Source: Pseudomonadota bacterium
GTDB taxonomy: Bacteria; Pseudomonadota; Gammaproteobacteria; Pseudomonadales; Pseudomonadaceae
Assembly: GCA_023431055.1 (NCBI GenBank)
Contig: JAEYXX010000062.1
Coordinates: forward strand, 1-38,483
Length of the DNA: 38,483 nt
Direction: 5' to 3'
This document shows, in pieces, positions 23,235-33,715 of this stretch. Both the position numbers and the translations under genes were made by a program. Under the pieces are notes generated by a model. The model did not search any database, was not told the DNA's origin, and saw only the letters and a program-made list of their open reading frames with translations. Position 1 is the stretch's first letter. Each line of letters opens with the position of its first letter.

Positions 23235-25010
23235 ATGAAACACGCCGGTCTTCGCCAGCCTTTCCTCCTCACCGCACTCTGTGCCGCCATGCTGTTGCCG
23301 TCCGCCGCCGCGCTGGCGGTCACCGACGCCGAGATTCTCAAGGACGCCACCACCACCGACCAGATCGTCACCAACGGTCTCGGCCTGCAGGGCCAGCGCT
23401 ACAGCCCGCTGAGCATACTCAACGAGCAGAACGTCAAGGAACTGCGCCCGGTTTGGACCATGTCCTTCGGTGGCGAGAAGCAGCGTGGTCAGCAGGCGCA
23501 GCCGCTGATCAAGGACGGAGTGATGTACGTCACCGCTTCCTACTCGCGGGTGTTCGCCGTCGATGCGCGCACCGGGCGTGAGCTGTGGCAGTACGAAGCG
23601 CGCCTGCCGGACGATATCCGTCCCTGCTGCGACGTGATCAACCGGGGCGTCGCCCTGTATGACGACCTGGTGATCTTCGGCACCCTCGACGCCAAGCTGG
23701 TGGCGCTGAACAAGGACACCGGCAAGGTGGTATGGCGCAAGAACGTCGCCGATCACAAGGCGGGTTACTCCATCACCGCGGCGCCGCTGGTGGTCAACGG
23801 CAAGCTGATCACCGGCGTCTCCGGTGGCGAGTTCGGCGTGGTCGGCAAGATCGAAGCCTTTGACCCGAAGAACGGTGAGCTGCTCTGGAGTCGCCCGACC
23901 GTCGAAGGTCACATGGGCTACGTCTACAAGGACGGCAAGGCTGTCGAGAATGGCATCAGTGGTGGCGAGGCCGGCAAGACCTGGCCGGGCGACCTGTGGA
24001 AGACTGGCGGCGCCGCGCCCTGGTTGGGCGGCTATTACGATGCCGACACCAACCTGCTGTTCTTCGGCACCGGCAACCCGGCGCCGTGGAACTCGCACCT
24101 GCGTCCTGGCGACAACCTCTACTCGTCCTCGCGCCTGGCACTGAACCCGGACGACGGCAGCATCAAGTGGCACTTCCAGACCACCCCGCACGACGGCTGG
24201 GACTTCGACGGCGTCAACGAGCTGATCTCCTTCGACTATCAGGAAGGCGGCAAGACCATCAAGGCGGCAGCCACCGCCGACCGTAACGGTTTCTTCTACG
24301 TGCTCGACCGCACCAACGGCAAGTTCATCCGTGGCTTCCCGTTCGTCGACAAGATCACCTGGGCCAAGGGCCTGGACAAGAACGGCCGACCGATCTACGA
24401 CGACAGCAACCGTCCGGGTTCGCCGAGTGCGGCGGAGAAGGGCACGAGCGTATTCTCCGCACCGGCCTTCCTCGGCGCGAAGAACTGGATGCCCATGGCC
24501 TACAGCCAGGACACCGGTCTGTTCTACGTACCGTCCAACGAGTGGGGCATGGACATCTGGAACGAAGACATCGCCTACAAGAAGGGCGCCGCCTACCTGG
24601 GGGCCGGCTTCACCATCAAGCCGCTGAACGAGGACTACATCGGCGTGCTGCGTGCCATCGATCCGAAGACCGGCAAGGAAGTCTGGCGCCACAAGAACTA
24701 CGCACCGCTGTGGGGCGGGGTGCTGACCACCAAGGGCAACCTGGTATTCACCGGCAACCCGGAAGGCTACCTGCAGGCCTTCAACGCCAAAACCGGCGAG
24801 AAGGTCTGGGAATTCCAGACCGGCTCGGGCGTGATCGGCTCGCCGGTCACCTGGGAGATGGACGGCGAGCAGTACGTCTCGGTGCTGTCCGGCTGGGGTG
24901 GTGCGGTACCGCTGTGGGGCGGCGAGGTCGCCAAGCGCGTCAAGCATCTGAACCAGGGCGGCATGCTGTGGACCTTCAAGCTGCCGAAGGAACTGGTGGC
25001 CAAGCGCTGA
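23235..25010 (+). CDS. pedH: Quinoprotein alcohol dehydrogenase, lanthanide type (PedH-like)
   Basis: A 591-residue periplasmic PQQ enzyme, close to PedH of P. putida. The signal peptide ends PSAAALA before VTDAEIL. Blade motifs ([31 protein letters not shown]) and vicinal Cys131-Cys132 (RPCCDV) are intact. The key feature is [10 protein letters not shown]: the catalytic Asp323 is followed two residues later by Asp325, the extra carboxylate that marks lanthanide-dependent alcohol dehydrogenases (XoxF, PedH, ExaF). ExaA at 15634 has serine there. It should use La-Nd class metals with PQQ and pass electrons to a cytochrome c. An inverted repeat follows the gene; exaC lies 331 bases downstream with its own promoter. 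ATG 23235 follows GAGG. Confidence 0.92.
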   Translation: MKHAGLRQPFLLTALCAAMLLPSAAALAVTDAEILKDATTTDQIVTNGLGLQGQRYSPLSILNEQNVKELRPVWTMSFGGEKQRGQQAQPLIKDGVMYVTASYSRVFAVDARTGRELWQYEARLPDDIRPCCDVINRGVALYDDLVIFGTLDAKLVALNKDTGKVVWRKNVADHKAGYSITAAPLVVNGKLITGVSGGEFGVVGKIEAFDPKNGELLWSRPTVEGHMGYVYKDGKAVENGISGGEAGKTWPGDLWKTGGAAPWLGGYYDADTNLLFFGTGNPAPWNSHLRPGDNLYSSSRLALNPDDGSIKWHFQTTPHDGWDFDGVNELISFDYQEGGKTIKAAATADRNGFFYVLDRTNGKFIRGFPFVDKITWAKGLDKNGRPIYDDSNRPGSPSAAEKGTSVFSAPAFLGAKNWMPMAYSQDTGLFYVPSNEWGMDIWNEDIAYKKGAAYLGAGFTIKPLNEDYIGVLRAIDPKTGKEVWRHKNYAPLWGGVLTTKGNLVFTGNPEGYLQAFNAKTGEKVWEFQTGSGVIGSPVTWEMDGEQYVSVLSGWGGAVPLWGGEVAKRVKHLNQGGMLWTFKLPKELVAKR

Positions 25011-25025
25011 TCGGTTGATGTGACA

Positions 25026-25056
25026 GACGATGGCCGGACTCTGTCCGGCCATCGTC
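25026..25056 (+). terminator. Hairpin terminator after pedH
   Basis: A perfect 14-bp stem, GACGATGGCCGGAC with GTCCGGCCATCGTC, around a short loop 16 bases after the pedH stop. Only GTTT follows, so termination may be partial. Confidence 0.6.
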
Positions 25057-25341
25057 GTTTCCGGCTCCTGTCGGCGGGCTACGGGCTGCTTCGAAATGTC
25101 ACGGACGAATTTTCGCCTTCGGGAACGCAAGGCGAAGCGAACGGGTCTAGCCTTTAGCCTTCGCAGCCCTGCTACCTCACTGCCAAATGACCCGTGCCAG
25201 ACCGCTCGCCGCTCTACTACCAAATGACTAGGCGATCTGTGCCATGGGCGCATACCGAGGTTTTCAGCGGCTTCCTAAGATCGAACCATGACTCGCTTCC
25301 CCGATTGGCAGCGGGCTCCGACAACAAGAGAGGTCAGCATC
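25057..25341 (+). promoter_or_regulatory. exaC promoter region with shared operator
   Basis: CTACTACCAAATGACTAG at 25214-25231 and TAAGAT at 25276-25281 (62 bases from the element start). TGCCAAATGAC at 25181-25191 repeats the core 37 bases upstream, as TGCCAAGG does before exaB. Nothing else of note is seen in this gap. GAGAGG lies before the exaC start. Confidence 0.65.
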
Positions 25342-26862
<1,521 letters not shown>

Positions 26863-26985
26863 GTTCTGATGCATCCCAACGGCGGCGCGCTCGCTCCGGC
26901 GCGCCGCCTCTTGCCAGGCGAACAACCCTATCCGGGTGGATCTGCAGGCAGCCATGGGCCTGAACGGCAGCAGATCCTTATCGCG

Positions 26986-27008
26986 ACGCGGCTTCGGCCG
27001 CGTTTTTT
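26986..27008 (+). terminator. Rho-independent terminator between exaC and pqqA
   Basis: ACGCGGC-TTC-GGCCGCGT followed by six T. The strongest terminator in the central part of the window; it isolates pqqA from exaC. Confidence 0.85.
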
Positions 27009-27047
27009 ATTGGCGATGAGGTTTGGCTCTGCCTCTGCTTGAGCGAG

Positions 27048-27111
27048 ATCGCGGATAAATCCGCTCCTACAGAAACGGCGCCTGACCGGTAGGGGCGGAT
27101 TTATCCGCGAT
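27048..27111. repeat. Inverted repeat ATCGCGGATAAATCCGC...GCGGATTTATCCGCGAT
   Basis: Two facing units, ATCGCGGATAAATCCGCTCC (27048-27067) and its inverse ending GCGGATTTATCCGCGAT (27095-27111). This is a widespread Pseudomonas REP pair, just upstream of the pqqA promoter. Confidence 0.7.
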
Positions 27112-27244
27112 GTTGACGACATCGCGCTCAGCCTGAACGCGAATGCGCCGTCCACACTCCGCCAAGTGCTTTTGTATTGAGGCATGTTTCAGGCCGGGCG
27201 ATGGCAGGAACCTTCCGGGCGTGAGTCGTGCCTACTGATAGCGT

Positions 27245-27312
27245 CACCTACCAATGCCAGTGCCGATTCATCCCAAAGTACCATTTGGCCTCTTGCCTGG
27301 CGGGGGCTTAAT
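27245..27312 (+). promoter_or_regulatory. Probable pqqA promoter with weak operator
   Basis: CACCTACCAATGCCAGTG (27245-27262) matches the operator core (CTACCAA) but only about 10 of 18 positions overall. CTTAAT begins 62 bases later at 27307, and TTTGGC (27284-27289) is a possible -35 with a 17-base spacer. A second related piece, GTACCATTTGG, starts at 27278. Confidence 0.45.
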
Positions 27313-27356
27313 GAGGGTGCCGGAATGCCCCGGCGCCATAAAAAGAGGACCGCACC

Positions 27357-27428
27357 ATGTGGACTAAACCCGCATACACCGACCTGCGTATTGGCTTCGA
27401 AGTGACTATGTACTTCGCCAACCGCTGA
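27357..27428 (+). CDS. pqqA: PqqA, precursor peptide of PQQ
   Basis: A 23-codon gene, too short for routine gene finding. The peptide carries the conserved Glu15 and Tyr19 in [10 protein letters not shown], the two residues that PqqE joins through a C-C bond and that become the PQQ skeleton. The start [13 protein letters not shown] is typical of Pseudomonas PqqA. AGAGGA lies upstream of the ATG. It is the first gene of the pqqABCDEH unit; a hairpin at 27438-27456 in the gap before pqqB may raise pqqA expression over the enzyme genes. Confidence 0.97.
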
Positions 27429-27437
27429 TCGCTCCTG

Positions 27438-27456
27438 GCCCCGGCCCGTCCGGGGC
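27438..27456 (+). promoter_or_regulatory. Hairpin in the pqqA-pqqB gap
   Basis: GCCCCGG-CCCGT-CCGGGGC, a 7-bp all-GC stem, ten bases after pqqA. There is no T run. It could act as an RNA-stability or partial-termination element giving more precursor peptide than enzymes. Confidence 0.5.
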
Positions 27457-27475
27457 ATCCCCCTGGTAATCCGCC

Positions 27476-28390
27476 ATGCAAATCCAGATTCTCGGTTCCG
27501 CCGCCGGCGGCGGTTTCCCCCAGTGGAACTGCAACTGCCGCAACTGCCGTGGTGTGCGCGCCGGCACCCTGCGCGCGCAGCCACGTACGCAATCGTCCAT
27601 CGCCATCTCCGACGAAGGCGAGCAGTGGATCCTGTGCAACGCTTCGCCGGACATTCGCGCGCAGATCGAAGCCTTCCCGGCGCTGCAGCCGGCGCGCAAG
27701 CTGCGCGACACGGCGATTGCCGGCATCGTCCTGCTCGACAGCCAGATCGACCATTGCACGGGCCTGCTGACCCTGCGCGAAGGCTGCCCGCATCAGGTCT
27801 GGTGTACCGAGATGGTCCATCAGGACCTGACCACCGGCTTTCCCCTGTTCAACATGCTCAGCCACTGGAACGGCGGCCTGCAGCACCGGCTGATCGAGCT
27901 GGACGCCAAGCCGTTCACCATCCCCGCCTGCCCGGGGCTGAGCATCACCGCCATCGCCCTGCGCAGCAGCGCGCCGCCGTATTCGCCGCATCGCGGCAAT
28001 CCGCATCCGGGCGACAACATCGGCTTGTTCATCGAGGACCAGCGCACGGGCGGGACCTTGTTCTACGCCCCCGGCCTGGGCCAGGTGGACGAGCAACTGC
28101 TGGGCTGGATGCGCCGCGCCGACTGCCTGCTGGTGGACGGCACGCTGTGGCGCGACGACGAGATGCGCGTGTGCGAGGTGGGCGACAAGCTCGGCAGCGA
28201 GATGGGCCACCTCTGCCAGAGCGGTCCCGGCGGGATGATCGAGTTGCTCGACGGCCTGCCGACCGCACGCAAGATCCTTATCCATATCAACAACACCAAC
28301 CCGATTCTCGACCTGGATTCGCCCGAGCGTGCCGAACTGGACGCCCACGGCATCGAGGTCGCGTTCGATGGCATGAGCATCGTTTTGTAG
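27476..28390 (+). CDS. pqqB: PqqB, metallo-beta-lactamase-fold PQQ biosynthesis protein
   Basis: A 304-residue cytoplasmic protein of the normal PqqB length. It starts [24 protein letters not shown], where the cysteine cluster CNCRNC forms the structural zinc site. [15 protein letters not shown] replaces the usual HxHxDH metal motif, as known for PqqB. Proposed to hydroxylate the PqqA-derived tyrosine during PQQ assembly. It follows pqqA by 47 bases and precedes pqqC by 23. Confidence 0.95.
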   Translation: MQIQILGSAAGGGFPQWNCNCRNCRGVRAGTLRAQPRTQSSIAISDEGEQWILCNASPDIRAQIEAFPALQPARKLRDTAIAGIVLLDSQIDHCTGLLTLREGCPHQVWCTEMVHQDLTTGFPLFNMLSHWNGGLQHRLIELDAKPFTIPACPGLSITAIALRSSAPPYSPHRGNPHPGDNIGLFIEDQRTGGTLFYAPGLGQVDEQLLGWMRRADCLLVDGTLWRDDEMRVCEVGDKLGSEMGHLCQSGPGGMIELLDGLPTARKILIHINNTNPILDLDSPERAELDAHGIEVAFDGMSIVL

Positions 28391-28413
28391 GCTGTGCGCA
28401 CCGGGGAGTTCTG

Positions 28414-29166
28414 ATGAGCCAAGCTGCCATGACACCTGCCGAGTTCGAGCAGGCGCTGCGCGCCAAGGGCGCGCTGTACCACATCCATCATCCGTTTCAT
28501 CGCGCCATGTACGAAGGGCGCGCCACCCGCGAGCAGATTCAGGGCTGGGTGGCCAACCGCTTCTACTATCAGGTCAACATTCCGCTCAAGGATGCGGCGA
28601 TCCTCGCCAACTGTCCGGATCGCGAAACGCGGCGCGAGTGGATTCAGCGCATCCTCGATCATGACGGTGCACCGGGTGAGGAGGGCGGTATCGAGGCCTG
28701 GCTGCGCCTGGCCGAGTCCGTCGGCCTCGACCGCGAGCAGGTGCTGTCGCAGGAGCTGGTGCTGCCCGGCGTGCGCTTCGCCGTCGACGCCTACGTCAAC
28801 TTCGCTCGCCGCGCCAGTTGGCAGGAGGCGGCCAGCAGCTCGCTGACCGAACTGTTCGCCCCGACCATCCACCAGTCGCGCCTGGACGCCTGGCCGCAGC
28901 ACTATCCGTGGATCGATGCGACCGGTTACGACTACTTCCGCAATCGCCTGAGCCAGGCGCGGCGCGACGTCGAGCATGGCCTGCGCATCACCCTCGAGCA
29001 CTACCGCACCCGTGAGGCTCAGGAGCGTATGCTGAATATCCTGCAGTTCAAGCTGGATGTGCTGTGGAGCATGCTCGACGCCATGAGCATGGCCTACGAA
29101 CTGGAGCGCCCGCCGTATCACACGGTGACGGCCGAGCGTGTCTGGCATAGGGGAGTCGAGCTGTGA
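28414..29166 (+). CDS. pqqC: PqqC, cofactorless oxidase for the last step of PQQ synthesis
   Basis: A 250-residue protein, the standard length. It catalyses ring closure and the eight-electron oxidation of the last intermediate (AHQQ) to PQQ with oxygen and no metal. Recognisable stretches are [35 protein letters not shown], and [22 protein letters not shown]. Active-site His and Arg residues in these stretches are intact. GGGGAG lies before ATG 28414. The stop overlaps a possible GTG start for pqqD, but a later ATG is preferred. Confidence 0.96.
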   Translation: MSQAAMTPAEFEQALRAKGALYHIHHPFHRAMYEGRATREQIQGWVANRFYYQVNIPLKDAAILANCPDRETRREWIQRILDHDGAPGEEGGIEAWLRLAESVGLDREQVLSQELVLPGVRFAVDAYVNFARRASWQEAASSSLTELFAPTIHQSRLDAWPQHYPWIDATGYDYFRNRLSQARRDVEHGLRITLEHYRTREAQERMLNILQFKLDVLWSMLDAMSMAYELERPPYHTVTAERVWHRGVEL

Positions 29167-29189
29167 GCGGATTGACTGGAGCGCCCGAG

Positions 29190-29468
29190 ATGACCACTCT
29201 GACTTCGCATCACGTGCCGATGATTCGCCGGGGCTTTCGCCTGCAGTTCGAACCGGCGCAGGGCTGCCATGTGCTGCTGTATCCGGAAGGCATGATCAAG
29301 CTCAACGACAGCGCCGGTGAGATTCTCCAGCAGGTCGATGGCAAGCGTTCGGTGGCCGAGATCATCGACAACCTGCACCAGCGCTTCCCCGATGTGCCCG
29401 GCATCGACGAAGACATCCTGGCCTTTATCGAGGTGGCCCATGCACAGTTCTGGATCGAGCTTCGCTAA
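29190..29468 (+). CDS. pqqD: PqqD, peptide chaperone of PQQ synthesis
   Basis: A 92-residue RRE-type protein that binds PqqA and presents it to PqqE. The conserved body is [32 protein letters not shown] and the C-terminal [17 protein letters not shown] 29190 gives the usual PqqD length and has GGAG eight bases upstream. A GTG at 29163, overlapping the pqqC stop as GTGA, would add nine residues and cannot be excluded. The 3' end overlaps pqqE by 29 bases. Confidence 0.92.
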   Translation: MTTLTSHHVPMIRRGFRLQFEPAQGCHVLLYPEGMIKLNDSAGEILQQVDGKRSVAEIIDNLHQRFPDVPGIDEDILAFIEVAHAQFWIELR

Positions 29469-30594
29469 AGCAGGTCATGAACCAGGGCCACCGCTTTGGC
29501 TCCTGGCCGAGCTGACTTATCGTTGCCCGCTGCAGTGCCCGTACTGCTCCAATCCGCTGGACTTCGCCAAGCAGGGTGCCGAACTCAGCACCGCCGAGTG
29601 GATCGAGGTGTTTCGCCAGGCCCGTGAGCTCGGCGCGGCGCAGCTGGGCTTTTCCGGCGGCGAACCGCTGGTGCGTCAGGATCTGGCCGAGCTGATCGCG
29701 GCGGCGCGCGGCCTGGGCTACTACACCAACCTGATCACCTCCGGTATCGGCCTGACCGAAGCACGTATCGCCGAGTTTGCCGATGCCGGGCTGGACCATA
29801 TCCAGATCAGCTTCCAGGCCGCCGACGAGGAGGTGAACAACCTGCTGGCCGGCTCGAAGAAGGCCTTCGCGCAGAAGCTGGCCATGGCCCGTGCGGTCAA
29901 GGCTCACGGCTACCCGATGGTGCTCAACTTCGTCACCCACCGGCACAACATCGACAACATCGAGCGCATCATCGAGCTGTGCCTGGAGCTGGAGGCGGAC
30001 TTCGTCGAACTCGCTACCTGCCAGTTCTACGGCTGGGCCGAGCTCAACCGCGCTGGATTGCTGCCAACCCGTGCGCAGCTGGAGCGCGCCGAGCGCATCA
30101 CCAATCAGTGGCGCGACAAACTGGCGGCCGAGAACCACCCGTGCAAGCTGATCTTCGTCACTCCTGACTACTACGAGGAGCGCCCCAAGGCCTGTATGAA
30201 CGGTTGGGGCAATCTGTTTCTCGACATCACTCCGGACGGCACGGCGCTGCCTTGCCACAGCGCTCGGCAGTTGCCGGTGCAGTTTCCCAATGTGCGCGAG
30301 CACAGCGTCGAACATATCTGGCGGCATTCCTTCGGCTTCAACCGCTTCCGCGGCGACGACTGGATGCCCGAGCCCTGCCGCAGCTGCGATGAGAAGCACA
30401 AGGATTTCGGTGGCTGCCGCTGCCAGGCCTTCATGCTCACCGGCGATGCCAGCAACGCCGACCCGGTGTGCAGCAAGTCGGTGCACCATGAGGTGATTCT
30501 CGCCGCGCGCCGCCAGGCCGATGAGGCGCCGCTGGGGCTGGATGCCCTGCAGTACCGCAACGAGAAGGCCTCGCGGATCATATGCAAGGCGTGA
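29440..30594 (+). CDS. pqqE: PqqE, radical SAM enzyme joining Glu and Tyr of PqqA
   Basis: A 384-residue radical SAM/SPASM enzyme. The 4Fe-4S site for SAM is Cys29-x3-Cys33-x2-Cys36 ([11 protein letters not shown]), followed by the GGEP motif in [13 protein letters not shown]. The C-terminal SPASM-type cysteines are in [28 protein letters not shown] and PVCSKS. It forms the first C-C bond in PQQ synthesis with PqqD as partner. ATG 29440, with GAGG upstream, lies inside pqqD; the 13-base overlap with pqqH at the other end indicates tight coupling through the operon. Confidence 0.95.
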   Translation: MHSSGSSFAKAGHEPGPPLWLLAELTYRCPLQCPYCSNPLDFAKQGAELSTAEWIEVFRQARELGAAQLGFSGGEPLVRQDLAELIAAARGLGYYTNLITSGIGLTEARIAEFADAGLDHIQISFQAADEEVNNLLAGSKKAFAQKLAMARAVKAHGYPMVLNFVTHRHNIDNIERIIELCLELEADFVELATCQFYGWAELNRAGLLPTRAQLERAERITNQWRDKLAAENHPCKLIFVTPDYYEERPKACMNGWGNLFLDITPDGTALPCHSARQLPVQFPNVREHSVEHIWRHSFGFNRFRGDDWMPEPCRSCDEKHKDFGGCRCQAFMLTGDASNADPVCSKSVHHEVILAARRQADEAPLGLDALQYRNEKASRIICKA

Positions 30595-32474
30595 GCGACC
30601 CGGACTCGATCTGGCGCGCCGAACAGGCCGCGGCCGCCAGCACCGATTTTGCCGAGCTGCACGTTGCCCATGGCGGCGTGCTGTGGGTGGCATTCGATCC
30701 CGGGCTGGCGCGGTGTGGGCTGTTCTTCTGTCGCGACGGGGTGGTGCGCGAGCTGACGCCGCCGGGGTTCTCCGTGCGCAGCCGCGTCTATGAGTACGGT
30801 GGTGGCGCGTGCTGCGCCACAGATCAGGGTGTGGCCTTCGTCAACGAGCGTGATCAGCAGATTTACCACCTGGAGATTGCGTGTAGTTCCGTAGGAGCGG
30901 CTTCAGCCGCGATTTCTGTTGAGCCCAAGCTCTTCGCGGCTGAAGCGGAATGCCGCCCAACCGTTCCTACTAACAATGAGCCACAGCCGCTCACGGATCG
31001 CGTCAATTGCCGCTACGGCGATTTGTCCTTCGTGCCCGCCTGGCGGGCGCTGCTGGCGGTGGAGGAAAGTCACGAGGCGGGCGCGGTCGTGCATCGCCTG
31101 GTGCGTATCGGTCTCAGCGGTCATCGCCAGGTATTGATCGAGGGCGCGGACTTCTATGCCGCGCCGGTGGCTGACTCCACTGGCCAGCGTCTGGCCTGGA
31201 TCGAATGGGATCGCCCCTACCAGCCCTGGGTCGCTACGCGCCTGTGCCAGCGCGAGTCCGGCGAACGCACCCGCGTGCTGGCCGGGCAGGACAGCGATCA
31301 GGCCCTGCAGCAGCCACGTTTCGATGCGCAGGGCCGGCTCTGGGTACTGAGCGACGAAGCCGGCTGGTGGCAGCCCTGGTGTGTCGATGGGCAAGCGCAA
31401 CCTCAGGGCGCTCCCTGCGATCACGCCCCGGCGCCCTGGCAACTGGGCGGCCGTACCTATCTACCATTGGAGAATGACGCGCTTGTGCTGACCCGTTTCG
31501 AGCAGGGTGTCGGCATTCTGCTGGCGGGGGCCGCAGAGCGGCAGCTGGCTGAAAACTTTACTCGCTTCCGCTCCCTGGCCGCTGATGCCAGCCACTTCTA
31601 CTGCATCGCCGCTGCGCCGGATCGCCTGCCGGCGGTACTTGCCATAGGCCGCAGCAATGGTGCAGTGCGGCTGCTGGCCGGGGGCGATCAGCCGCTGGCT
31701 GAAGAACAGTTATCACGGCCGCAGCCGTTGACCTGTGTGGTGGGCGAGGGCGAGCGCTGCCATGGTTTTTTCTATGCGCCGATTGATGGGCCCGAGCCTC
31801 CACCACTGGTGATCTTCCTGCATGGCGGCCCCACTTCAGCCAGCTACCCGGTGTTCGATCCGCGCATCGTCTTCTGGACATTGCGCGGCTTTGCCGTGCT
31901 CGACCTGAACTACCGTGGCAGCAGTGGCTACGGCCGCGACTATCGCCTGCGTCTGGCTGGCCAGTGGGGTGAGCTGGAGGTGGAAGACATTCACGGCGCC
32001 ATCGATGCCCTGGCCGACCAAGGCCGTATCGATCCGCAGCGAGTCTTCGTGCGCGGCGGCAGCGCTGGCGGTTTCAGCGCGTTGCGAGCGCTGGCCGAAC
32101 TGCCGCAGCTGCGTGGCGGCGCCAGTCTCTATGGCGTCAGCGACCCGCTGGCGCTGCGCCGTGTTACTCACAAGTTCGAGGCGGACTATCTGGACTGGCT
32201 GATCGGCGACCCACAGCAGGATGCCGAGCGGTATCGAAGTCGCACGCCGCTGTTGCAGGCCGACAGGATCAGGGCACCGGTGATTTTCTTCCAGGGCGCG
32301 CTGGACGTCGTGGTGGTGCCAAGCCAGACCGAAACTATGGTCGAGGCGCTGCGCAGTCGAGATTTACCGGTGGAATATCAGCTGTTCGCCGAAGAACGCC
32401 ATGGTTTCCGTCAGGCTGCCAATCTGGCCGAGGCCTTGCGCGCCGAACACGCCTTCTATCGGCGGCTGATCTGA
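30582..32474 (+). CDS. pqqH: PqqH, prolyl-oligopeptidase-family (S9) peptidase with repeat insertion
   Basis: A 630-residue predicted cytoplasmic protein: an N-terminal beta-propeller (to about 400) and a C-terminal alpha/beta hydrolase. The catalytic triad is visible: Ser494 in RGGSAGGF, Asp575 in FQGALDVVV and His607 in EERHGF. PqqH (PA1990) lies downstream of pqqE in pseudomonads and may help trim the precursor or degrade related peptides. A pair of dispersed repeats (30891-30970) lies inside the reading frame and adds about 30 residues near 103-133 ([13 protein letters not shown] to RPTVPTN), presumably a surface loop between propeller strands. The frame stays open through it. The ATG overlaps the pqqE end by 13 bases. 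Confidence 0.88.
   Translation: MQGVSDPDSIWRAEQAAAASTDFAELHVAHGGVLWVAFDPGLARCGLFFCRDGVVRELTPPGFSVRSRVYEYGGGACCATDQGVAFVNERDQQIYHLEIACSSVGAASAAISVEPKLFAAEAECRPTVPTNNEPQPLTDRVNCRYGDLSFVPAWRALLAVEESHEAGAVVHRLVRIGLSGHRQVLIEGADFYAAPVADSTGQRLAWIEWDRPYQPWVATRLCQRESGERTRVLAGQDSDQALQQPRFDAQGRLWVLSDEAGWWQPWCVDGQAQPQGAPCDHAPAPWQLGGRTYLPLENDALVLTRFEQGVGILLAGAAERQLAENFTRFRSLAADASHFYCIAAAPDRLPAVLAIGRSNGAVRLLAGGDQPLAEEQLSRPQPLTCVVGEGERCHGFFYAPIDGPEPPPLVIFLHGGPTSASYPVFDPRIVFWTLRGFAVLDLNYRGSSGYGRDYRLRLAGQWGELEVEDIHGAIDALADQGRIDPQRVFVRGGSAGGFSALRALAELPQLRGGASLYGVSDPLALRRVTHKFEADYLDWLIGDPQQDAERYRSRTPLLQADRIRAPVIFFQGALDVVVVPSQTETMVEALRSRDLPVEYQLFAEERHGFRQAANLAEALRAEHAFYRRLI
30891..30970. repeat. Inverted-repeat pair inserted in frame in pqqH
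   Basis: GTAGGAGCGGCTTCAGCCGC (30891-30910) faces an inverse unit that reads, backward from 30970, GTAGGAACGG... and ...CTTCAGCCGCGAA. The same family is seen at 8886-8907 and, as the ATAAATCC variant, at 27048-27111. It is fully translated. Confidence 0.75.
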
Positions 32475-32551
32475 ACGGAGGTCGCATTGCATAAAACCGG
32501 CGATGCAGTAGGCTGAGCGCAATTCCATAACAACAAGATCCAGGCCGTTGT

Positions 32552-33715
32552 ATGAGCCATGATTTGAGTCAGCTGCGTAAGTTCGTATCGCCGGAGATCA
32601 TCTTCGGCGCCGGTTCCCGGCATAACGTTGGCAATTACGCCAAGACCTTCGGCGCGCGCAAGGTGCTGATCGTCTCCGATCCCGGTGTGGTCGCCGCTGG
32701 TTGGGCCGGTGACGTCGAAGCCAGCCTCCAAGCTCAGGGCATCGCTTACTGCCTGTACACCAGGGTCTCACCCAACCCGCGTGTGGAAGAGGTGATGGAA
32801 GGCGCCGAGCTGTATCGCAGCGAAGGCTGCAACGTGATCGTTGCGGTCGGTGGCGGCAGCCCGATGGACTGCGCCAAGGGTATCGGCATCGTCGTCGCCC
32901 ATGGCCGAAGCATTCTCGAATTCGAAGGTGTGGACACCATTCGCGTGCCCAGTCCGCCGCTGATCCTGATTCCGACCACTGCCGGTACTTCGGCCGATGT
33001 CTCGCAGTTCGTGATCATCTCCAATCAGCAGGAGCGGATGAAGTTCTCCATCGTCAGCAAGGCGGTGGTGCCGGACGTGTCGCTGATCGACCCGGAAACC
33101 ACCCTGAGCATGGATCCGTTCCTGTCGGCCTGCACCGGTATCGATGCGATGGTGCATGCCATCGAGGCGTTCGTCTCCACCGGCCACGGCCCGCTGACCG
33201 ACCCGCACGCGCTGGAAGCCATGCGCCTGATCAATGGCAATCTGGTGCAGATGATCGCCAACCCAGGCGATATCGCTCTGCGCGAGAAGATCATGCTCGG
33301 CAGCATGCAGGCCGGCCTGGCCTTCTCCAACGCCATTCTCGGCGCGGTGCACGCCATGAGCCACAGCCTCGGCGGTTTCCTCGATCTGCCGCATGGCCTG
33401 TGCAACGCGGTGCTGGTCGAGCACGTGGTGGCCTTCAACTACAGCGCCGCGCCGGAGCGTTTCAAGGTCATCGCCGAAACCCTCGGCATAGATTGCCGTG
33501 GTCTGAATCACGCGCAGATTCGCCAGCGTCTGGTCGAGCACCTGATCGCCTTCAAGCATGCCGTGGGCTTCCGTGAAACGCTGGCCCTGCATGGCGTTGG
33601 TACTTCGGACATTCCGTTCTTGTCCAGTCATGCCATGGACGACCCGTGCATCCTCACCAACCCGCGCGAATCGACCCAGCGCGACGTCGAGGTGGTCTAT
33701 GGCGAGGCGCTCTGA
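32552..33715 (+). CDS. ercA: ErcA, iron-containing alcohol dehydrogenase family protein
   Basis: A 387-residue group III alcohol dehydrogenase. The nucleotide-binding GGGSPMDCAKG motif and metal ligands appear intact: Asp and His in CTGIDAMVHAIEAFVS, His in HAMSHSLGG and His in DLPHGLCNAV. ErcA (PA1991) is reported to act in the regulatory cascade for ethanol oxidation rather than in catabolism as such. It lies 77 bases after pqqH; the gap shows no clear promoter, so it may be read from the pqq transcript. Its last 17 bases overlap ercS. Confidence 0.9.
   Translation: MSHDLSQLRKFVSPEIIFGAGSRHNVGNYAKTFGARKVLIVSDPGVVAAGWAGDVEASLQAQGIAYCLYTRVSPNPRVEEVMEGAELYRSEGCNVIVAVGGGSPMDCAKGIGIVVAHGRSILEFEGVDTIRVPSPPLILIPTTAGTSADVSQFVIISNQQERMKFSIVSKAVVPDVSLIDPETTLSMDPFLSACTGIDAMVHAIEAFVSTGHGPLTDPHALEAMRLINGNLVQMIANPGDIALREKIMLGSMQAGLAFSNAILGAVHAMSHSLGGFLDLPHGLCNAVLVEHVVAFNYSAAPERFKVIAETLGIDCRGLNHAQIRQRLVEHLIAFKHAVGFRETLALHGVGTSDIPFLSSHAMDDPCILTNPRESTQRDVEVVYGEAL

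Larger units (their letters stand above)
26863..27356. other. exaC-pqqA intergenic region (no gene of normal size)
   Basis: This 494-base gap holds a GC hairpin GGCGGCGCGC...GCGCGCCGCC (26881-26908), a terminator (26986-27008), a palindromic repeat (27048-27111) and the pqqA promoter region. No convincing gene was found. Confidence 0.6.

Noticed and set aside
23112..25253. A 713-codon minus-strand open frame opposite pedH, and similar long frames opposite exaA (15595-17172), the exaB unit (18145-20613) and exaC (25264-26955)
   Set aside because: These are mirror frames of GC-rich genes. Their translations are Gly/Val/Asp/Gln-rich without domains, they have no ribosome sites, and the plus-strand genes are certain from catalytic motifs.
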